From: Rikenella sp.
GTDB lineage: Bacteria; Bacteroidota; Bacteroidia; Bacteroidales; Rikenellaceae
DNA: 9,800 nucleotides
Assembly: GCA_029054535.1 (NCBI GenBank)
Contig: JAIDFC010000314.1
Coordinates: 1 to 9,800 of the forward strand
Direction of reading: 5' to 3'
Shown here: positions 5,842 through 9,800 of the stretch, piece after piece
How the letters are laid out: each line of letters opens with the position of its first letter
Numbering within the stretch: position 1 is the first letter of the stretch
The notes under the pieces: model-generated
What the model was told of the DNA's origin: nothing
Seen by the model: only the letters and a program-made list of their open reading frames with translations
Database searches by the model: none
Made by a program: the position numbers and the translations under genes

Positions 5842-6601
5842 ATAAGGCAAGAAAGCAAAGGCTTGGAAATTCCGCCCTGCGGGCGGTCGAGCCACCGCCA
5901 CCCCGCGCGGTGGCGAGCAACTTCGTCAGCGCTCGTTGCTCTTCCCGCTGTCAGCGGCTCGGATAAAAGGAGTCGCGGGGCGAAGCTCCGGCCCGTCATG
6001 GGGAGATCTCGGAGTAAAGCGGGCGACGGGCAGAGCCTTTCTGAGCAAATCCAATTTTCGAGCGGCACCGGGTCAGCCGCCCGGCGGAGCGTCCACGAGC
6101 GGAGCGCAGTGGCGAGCCAGCCGATGGGCGGCGGCTGGCCCGCGCGATCTGCGATCGCGGTTTATTACGGAGCCAAAGTCGATCCCGCGGGCAAACCCAA
6201 TTTTGGCTGATTCGGGCTGAAGCCAGCGGAGGCGCAAGTGAACGGAGTGAACGTTGCGGCCCTCCGCCTGGGGTGGCTTCGAGCCGTCATGGGGAGATTC
6301 CGGAGGATTCCCGCGGGCGACTGGTTGCGGCGGATTTTTAGTGGCACCGGGTCGGACGCCCGGGAGCGGCTGCAATCTTTGACGCATTAGCGGCAAAATT
6401 GCGGGCCTCGCTGGGCGAGGCTACGGCCCGCGCGATCGAAGATCGCGGTTGTTGAGTCCAGGAAAAGGGTCGCCGCCTGCAGTGGCTTGCAGAGCAAAGG
6501 CCAGTTTTCGAGTGCCGAGCGGCCTCGGGGCGGGCGCAGCGGCGGTCGTGCGCCCCGAAAACCGTACCCCTCCGTCATCACAGTTACGAGAAAAAAATTC
6601 C
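5842..6601. other. Repeat mosaic before ispE, no gene seen
   Basis: Contents in order: a triloop hairpin CCGCCC-TGC-GGGCGG (5872-5886); GCCACCGC/GCGGTGGC (5891-5898/5907-5914); two units ending in the GTCATGGGGAGAT box (about 5995 and 6287), each followed by a truncated right half of the 79-bp hairpin (GCGGGCGAC); a branched unit with arms CAGCCGCC/GGCGGCTG around 6071-6142 and triloop hairpin CGCGATC-TGC-GATCGCG (6143-6159); the 36-bp exact repeat (6399-6434); triloop hairpin CGCGATC-GAA-GATCGCG (6431-6447); and a copy of the tandem-repeat core near 6485-6525. No Bacteroidota-type promoter is evident before ispE. Confidence 0.6.
6399..6434. repeat. 36-bp exact repeat of 3480-3515
   Basis: The stretch is identical to 3480-3515, starting TTGCGGGCCTCGC and ending CGGCCCGCGCG. 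It contains the hairpin CCTCGC-TGG-GCGAGG and a wider GCGGGCC/GGCCCGC pairing. After it the triloop hairpin differs (GATC stem here, GCC stem at 3512), showing where identity stops. Confidence 0.8.
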
Positions 6602-7498
6602 ATGATACGTTTCCCGCACTGTAAGATCAACCTCGGTTTGCACATCACCGCCCGGCGAGAGGACGGGTATCACGAGATCGAGACCCTGTTTTATCCCGTT
6701 CGAGGGTTGTGCGACGGCGTCGAGCTGTTGCCCGACGCACGACCTGATGAAAGGGCAGGAGGCGAGGCCGGCGGAGTCGTTTTCAGCTCCAGCGGACTGA
6801 CGGTCGACTGCCCGGACGATAAAAACCTGTGCGTGAAGGCTTACCGGATCTTGCGGGAGGCGTTTCCCGAGGCTTTCGAACGCTATGAACGCGAGCGGGG
6901 GGGCGTGCGGATCCATCTCCACAAACATATCCCGTTCGGGGCCGGACTCGGCGGAGGATCGGCCGATGCGACCGCTGTGCTGGTCGGGGTGAACGAACTC
7001 CTCGGGCTCGGGTTGACGACCGAAGAACTCGTGCCGTATGCCGCGAGGCTGGGGAGCGACACCGTCTTCTTCCTGTACGACGCCCCGATGATCGGCATCG
7101 GACGCGGCGAGAGGCTCGAACCCGTCGGAGAGATGGCAGACCTGAGCGGGTGGTGGCTCGCTCTGGTCAAACCCGAGGTCGGGGTCTCGACCGCCGAAGC
7201 CTATTCGCTCATCCTCCCTCGGGTGCCGGAGGTGCCGTTGGCCGAAATCTTGCGCAGACCGGTCGACGCGTGGCGCGGAAAGCTCGTGAACGATTTCGAG
7301 GAGCCGCTCTGCCGGAAACTCCCCGTCTTGGGCGAGATTCGGGACGAACTCTATGCTCGCGGGGCGGTGTATGCCGCCCTGTCCGGCTCCGGTTCGACCC
7401 TCTTCGGTCTGTTCCGCAGGAAACCTGACCTGCGCTCGTTCGGCGAACAGAGAAGGGAAGAGGAAAACGGTTATTTTATCCATCTCGAGCAGTTATAA
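6602..7498 (+). CDS. ispE: 4-(cytidine-5'-diphospho)-2-C-methyl-D-erythritol kinase
   Basis: A cytosolic GHMP-family kinase that phosphorylates CDP-methylerythritol with ATP, a step of the MEP pathway to isopentenyl diphosphate. All family hallmarks are present in 298 aa: CKINLGLHI near the start with Lys8 (equivalent to the catalytic Lys of the E. coli enzyme), DGYHEIET at 21-28, the ATP-binding glycine-rich loop PFGAGLGGGSADA (111-123), Asp153 in LGSDTVFF (the expected catalytic Asp) and the third GHMP motif ALSGSGSTLFGLF (259-271). Residues 45-58 are a low-complexity acidic/glycine insertion. The frame is open to 6449, but ATG6602 is chosen because the family begins within a few residues of the KIN motif and the upstream part is repeat DNA. 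An A-rich stretch precedes the start. The carboxyltransferase gene follows 54 nt later. Confidence 0.95.
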   Translation: MIRFPHCKINLGLHITARREDGYHEIETLFYPVRGLCDGVELLPDARPDERAGGEAGGVVFSSSGLTVDCPDDKNLCVKAYRILREAFPEAFERYERERGGVRIHLHKHIPFGAGLGGGSADATAVLVGVNELLGLGLTTEELVPYAARLGSDTVFFLYDAPMIGIGRGERLEPVGEMADLSGWWLALVKPEVGVSTAEAYSLILPRVPEVPLAEILRRPVDAWRGKLVNDFEEPLCRKLPVLGEIRDELYARGAVYAALSGSGSTLFGLFRRKPDLRSFGEQRREEENGYFIHLEQL

Positions 7499-7512
7499 TC
7501 CGAAGAAAATGT

Positions 7513-7520
7513 TATATTTG
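7513..7520 (+). promoter_or_regulatory. Possible Bacteroidota -7 promoter box
   Basis: TATATTTG fits the TAnnTTTG consensus of the Bacteroidota housekeeping sigma factor and lies 32 nt before ATG7553, in the ispE-carboxyltransferase gap. No convincing TTTG -33 element is seen at the expected distance. If used, it would allow the carboxyltransferase to be transcribed separately from ispE. Confidence 0.4.
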
Positions 7521-7552
7521 TCAAAATCTTTAATCACGAAACTAAAATCCCT

Positions 7553-9100
7553 ATGGCAGTAGATGAAAAAATCCTCGACCTCCGCCACCGAACCCAGGCG
7601 GTGAGATTGGGCGGCGGCGAGAAAGCCATCGAGAAACAAAAAGCGATCGGTAAAATGACCGCGAGGGAACGTATCGAAACGTTGCTCGACGCGGATTCGT
7701 TCCAGGAATACGATACGTTCGTCGAACACGCCTGCACGGACTTCGGAATGCAGGGCAAGGCCTTGCCGGGGGACGGCGTCGTGATCGGCATCGGGACGAT
7801 CGGAGGAAAACCGGTGGCGGTTTTCGCGCAGGACTTTACCGTGGCGGGGGGGTCGCTCGGACTCATGCACGCGCGGAAGATCACGAAAATCATGGACTAT
7901 GCACTCAATATGCGGATGCCCCTCATCGGGATCAACGACTCCGGAGGCGCCCGGATTCAGGAAGGGGTCAATGCGCTGGCAGGGTATGGCGAGATCTTCT
8001 TCCGAAATACCATGGCATCGGGGGTCATTCCGCAGATCTCGGTCATTCTCGGACCGTGCGCGGGCGGGGCGGTCTACTCGCCGGCGTTGACGGACTTCGT
8101 TTTTGTGGTCGATAATATCTCCAAAATGTTCATCACCGGGCCGGAGGTCATTAAAACGGTCTTGGGCGAGGAGATCTCCATGGAAGAGCTCGGCGGCGCG
8201 CGCGTGCATTGCGAACAGACCGGAAATGCGCACTTCTTCGCGCAGTCCGAGGCAGAGTGCTTCGACCAGATTCGGAAACTCGTCGCTACGATTCCGGCCA
8301 GCAATACGCAGCCGGCGGAACGCTTGGCTACGGTCGAACCCAAAACCGATACGTATCGGATCGGGGAGATCGTGCCGGCCGACCCGACGCAGCCGTACGA
8401 TGTGCGGGACATTATCCGTGCGGTGAGCGACGGGAGCGATTTCGTGGAGGTCATGGAACTCTTTGCGGCCAATATCGTGGTCGGATTCGGCCGAATCGAC
8501 GGCGAAACGGTCGGATTTGTCGCTAACCAGCCGTTGGTGATGGCCGGGGTCCTGGACTGCGACAGCTCGGACAAGGCGGCTCGATTCATCCGATTCTGCG
8601 ACGCGTTCAACATCCCGATCGTTACGATCGAAGACCTTCCGGGGTACTTGCCGGGGGTCGACCAGGAGCATGCCGGGGTGATTCGGCATGGGGCCAAGCT
8701 CCTCTACGCATACTCGGAAGCGACGGTGCCGAAGATCACGGTCATTCTCCGAAAAGCTTATGGAGGAGGGTATATTGCCATGAACTCCAGGCACTTACAG
8801 GCGGACTTCGTCTTCGCTTGGCCCAGGGCTGAAATCGCGGTCATGGGGCCGGAAGGGGCGGCGAACGTCATCTTCCGAAAGGAAATCTTGGCGGCCGAAG
8901 ATCCGGAACAGATGCGGCAACTCAAAATCCAGGAATACAAGGATAAGTTCGCCAATCCGTATGTCGCGGCGGCAAAGGGCTACGTCGATGCGGTGATCGA
9001 ACCGGAACAAACGCGGCGCTGCTTGATTCAGGCGCTCGGCGTCGCCAAACGCAAGGAGGCGCTCCACCCGAAGAAAAAACATGGTATCCCGCCGTTTTAA
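7553..9100 (+). CDS. Acyl-CoA carboxyltransferase subunit (methylmalonyl-CoA decarboxylase alpha / propionyl-CoA carboxylase beta type)
   Basis: A 515-aa cytosolic carboxyltransferase that moves carboxyl groups between biotin and an acyl-CoA, probably methylmalonyl/propionyl-CoA. The N-terminal crotonase-like domain has NDSGGARIQEGV (128-139) and GPCAGGAVYSPALTDF (167-182). The C-terminal domain has DLPGYLPGVDQEHAGVIRHG (361-380) and the oxyanion segment AYGGGYIAM (402-410). The end, KKKHGIPPF, matches the conserved tail of PccB/MmdA proteins, and the length is normal. The start ATG7553 lies 54 nt after ispE and fits the usual MAVDEKILDLRHR-like N-terminus. A biotin carrier lies downstream. 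No biotin carboxylase or membrane sodium-pump beta subunit is in the window, so decarboxylase, transcarboxylase and carboxylase roles cannot be separated. In this phylum such enzymes serve the succinate-propionate pathway. Confidence 0.93.
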   Translation: MAVDEKILDLRHRTQAVRLGGGEKAIEKQKAIGKMTARERIETLLDADSFQEYDTFVEHACTDFGMQGKALPGDGVVIGIGTIGGKPVAVFAQDFTVAGGSLGLMHARKITKIMDYALNMRMPLIGINDSGGARIQEGVNALAGYGEIFFRNTMASGVIPQISVILGPCAGGAVYSPALTDFVFVVDNISKMFITGPEVIKTVLGEEISMEELGGARVHCEQTGNAHFFAQSEAECFDQIRKLVATIPASNTQPAERLATVEPKTDTYRIGEIVPADPTQPYDVRDIIRAVSDGSDFVEVMELFAANIVVGFGRIDGETVGFVANQPLVMAGVLDCDSSDKAARFIRFCDAFNIPIVTIEDLPGYLPGVDQEHAGVIRHGAKLLYAYSEATVPKITVILRKAYGGGYIAMNSRHLQADFVFAWPRAEIAVMGPEGAANVIFRKEILAAEDPEQMRQLKIQEYKDKFANPYVAAAKGYVDAVIEPEQTRRCLIQALGVAKRKEALHPKKKHGIPPF

Positions 9101-9145
9101 TCGATCTTTTTTCTTGCAACCTGTGTTTGGCTACGAGCTGGAACC

Positions 9146-9169
9146 GTCCCTTTCTTGAAAGAAAGGGAC
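9146..9169. repeat. 10-bp hairpin downstream of the carboxyltransferase gene
   Basis: GTCCCTTTCT-TGAA-AGAAAGGGAC is perfect with a four-base loop, 45 nt after the stop codon. There is no T run after it on the + strand. Its right flank (CCCAAAGAACTTCC) resembles the reverse complement of the left flank of the hairpin at 9378-9401, so the two are inverted relatives. A terminator role is possible but not supported by a T tract. Confidence 0.75.
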
Positions 9170-9236
9170 CCAAAGAACTTCCAACAGCTACGCTACGCCT
9201 TAGGCATCCGCAATCTAATGCTCTGGCCCACTGGGT

Positions 9237-9305
9237 GGGGTGGTACTTTTTAGCGGGCGCAATAAGTTTGCGCTAACCCAGCGCCCGTTAAAAAGCAACC
9301 ACCCC
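9237..9305. repeat. 69-bp long inverted repeat in the carboxyltransferase-biotin carrier gap
   Basis: The left arm GGGGTGGT-ACTTTTTAGCGGGCGC and the right arm GCGCCCGTTAAAAAGCAACCACCCC are near-perfect complements. An inner GTTTGCGC/GCGCAAAC-like pairing is possible around AAGTTTGCGCTAACCC. It is a candidate cruciform or strong RNA hairpin. Its composition differs from the GC-rich repeats upstream of ispE. Confidence 0.7.
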
Positions 9306-9345
9306 AAAACAAAAGGGAACAAGGCTCTTGACTACGGCAGCCCAT

Positions 9346-9363
9346 GGAATGCGTTAGCATTCC
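9346..9363. repeat. Mini-hairpin, copy e (four-base loop)
   Basis: GGAATGC-GTTA-GCATTCC has a perfect seven-base-pair stem. It follows CTCTTGACTACGGCAGCCC, which nearly repeats the segment at about 5514-5532 of composite B. This links the downstream gap to the upstream repeat blocks. Confidence 0.65.
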
Positions 9364-9377
9364 CGAAAGTTTTTTTG

Positions 9378-9401
9378 GTTCTTTTTGTTCACAAAAAGAA
9401 C
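9378..9401. repeat. 10-bp hairpin upstream of the biotin carrier gene
   Basis: GTTCTTTTTG-TTCA-CAAAAAGAAC is perfect, with a loop that is the reverse complement of the TGAA loop at 9156-9159. It ends about 60 nt before the biotin carrier start. Together with 9146-9169 it brackets a segment of about 255 bp as an inverted pair. Confidence 0.75.
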
Positions 9402-9460
9402 AGTACCCGCACGTAGCTAAAGAATGGTTTCAAAAAAAGATCAATAAAAAGAGACAGAAT

Positions 9461-9769
9461 ATGAGTAAGTTAGAGCAGTTGGTGTTGGAGGGTGGGAGTT
9501 ATGCGACCACGTTGAGTGCGAAGTATAAGAGTCGGGAGAGGTGGACGGCGAGAGATCCGAGGCGGATCGTGTCGTTTATTCCGGGGACCATTATGACCGT
9601 CGACGTGAAGGTCGGGGATTCGGTGCGAGAGGGGGATACTTTGCTGACTTTCAAGGCGATGAAAATGCACAATACCTATCGGTCGCCGATTGCGGGACGG
9701 GTGGCGAAAGTGCATGTCGGGGCGGGGGATGTGGTGCCGAAGGGGACGTTGCTCGTCGAGTTCGAGTAG
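9461..9769 (+). CDS. Biotin carboxyl carrier protein (biotinyl domain)
   Basis: A 102-aa soluble carrier that holds biotin covalently and shuttles the carboxyl group to the carboxyltransferase. Residues about 35-102 form the biotinyl domain, with the biotinylation motif FKAMKMH (Lys68) and the paired glycine turns PGTI (41-44) and SPIAGRV (75-81) expected in the fold. The first 34 residues are a polar tail without a signal peptide. The frame is open to 9344, but ATG9461 is chosen because the upstream 39 codons run through the hairpin region. The sequence AAAAAGAGACAGAAT before it is purine-rich and offers only a weak ribosome site. The 360-nt gap from the carboxyltransferase gene is long for a shared operon, but the two proteins very likely work in the same enzyme. 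Confidence 0.92.
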   Translation: MSKLEQLVLEGGSYATTLSAKYKSRERWTARDPRRIVSFIPGTIMTVDVKVGDSVREGDTLLTFKAMKMHNTYRSPIAGRVAKVHVGAGDVVPKGTLLVEFE

Positions 9770-9800
9770 GGCTGTTTTTTGGGGGCGAGGGTTGTCGGGC

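Noticed and set aside
6449..6601. N-terminal extension of ispE by 51 residues
   Set aside because: It begins in a repeat module and places the KIN motif far too deep for the family.
7493..8794. 433-codon open frame on the minus strand opposite the carboxyltransferase
   Set aside because: Antisense shadow with Arg/Asp/His bias and no recognisable motif; the + strand product is unambiguous.
9263..9270. TAAGTTTG as a -7 promoter box for the biotin carrier
   Set aside because: It lies in the inner part of the 69-bp inverted repeat, has no -33 element at the right distance and is almost 200 nt from the start.

Overview
The window looks like a moderately GC-rich member of the Bacteroidota, most likely a Rikenellaceae/Alistipes-type genome. 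This is an inference from gene content and style: a TlpA-type thioredoxin lipoprotein of the kind common in this phylum, paired BatA/BatB von Willebrand A proteins, a methylmalonyl-CoA decarboxylase/propionyl-CoA carboxylase-type carboxyltransferase with a separate small biotin carrier, no Shine-Dalgarno sequences before the starts, and one good match to the Bacteroidota -7 box. All six supported genes lie on the + strand.

Layout: 1-840 is gene-free repeat DNA. 841-1887 encodes the thioredoxin-like lipoprotein, followed after 26 nt by batA (1914-2912). 2913-4422 is a 1.5-kb repeat block separating batA from batB (4423-5442). 5443-6601 is a second large repeat block. ispE (6602-7498) follows, and after 54 nt a carboxyltransferase subunit (7553-9100). 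9101-9460 is a gap of different, more AT-rich character with three large hairpins. The biotin carrier (9461-9769) closes the window.

Function: BatA and BatB are membrane-anchored MIDAS proteins, probably acting with the periplasmic thioredoxin-like lipoprotein only by neighbourhood. IspE serves isoprenoid precursor synthesis (MEP pathway). The carboxyltransferase and biotin carrier probably belong to one biotin-dependent enzyme of the succinate-propionate route, whose remaining subunits are outside the window.

The striking part is the non-coding DNA. About 41% of the window (about 3.98 kb) is outside the genes, and three blocks (1-840, 2913-4422, 5443-6601) are mosaics of recurring palindromic modules. 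Copies keep the same stem layout, loop size and bulges while the stem sequences change on both arms together. I see at least four families: a 74-79 bp nested long hairpin (five copies), a 17-18 bp mini-hairpin with a mostly GNA loop (five copies), a mini-hairpin with a three-base loop followed by GTTT (seven copies), and a branched unit with an outer stem and two inner arms (at least five copies). Two long composites (3011-3405 and 5466-5841) carry the modules in the same order and flank batB as direct repeats. I know of no described element that matches this, and I cannot search for one here.
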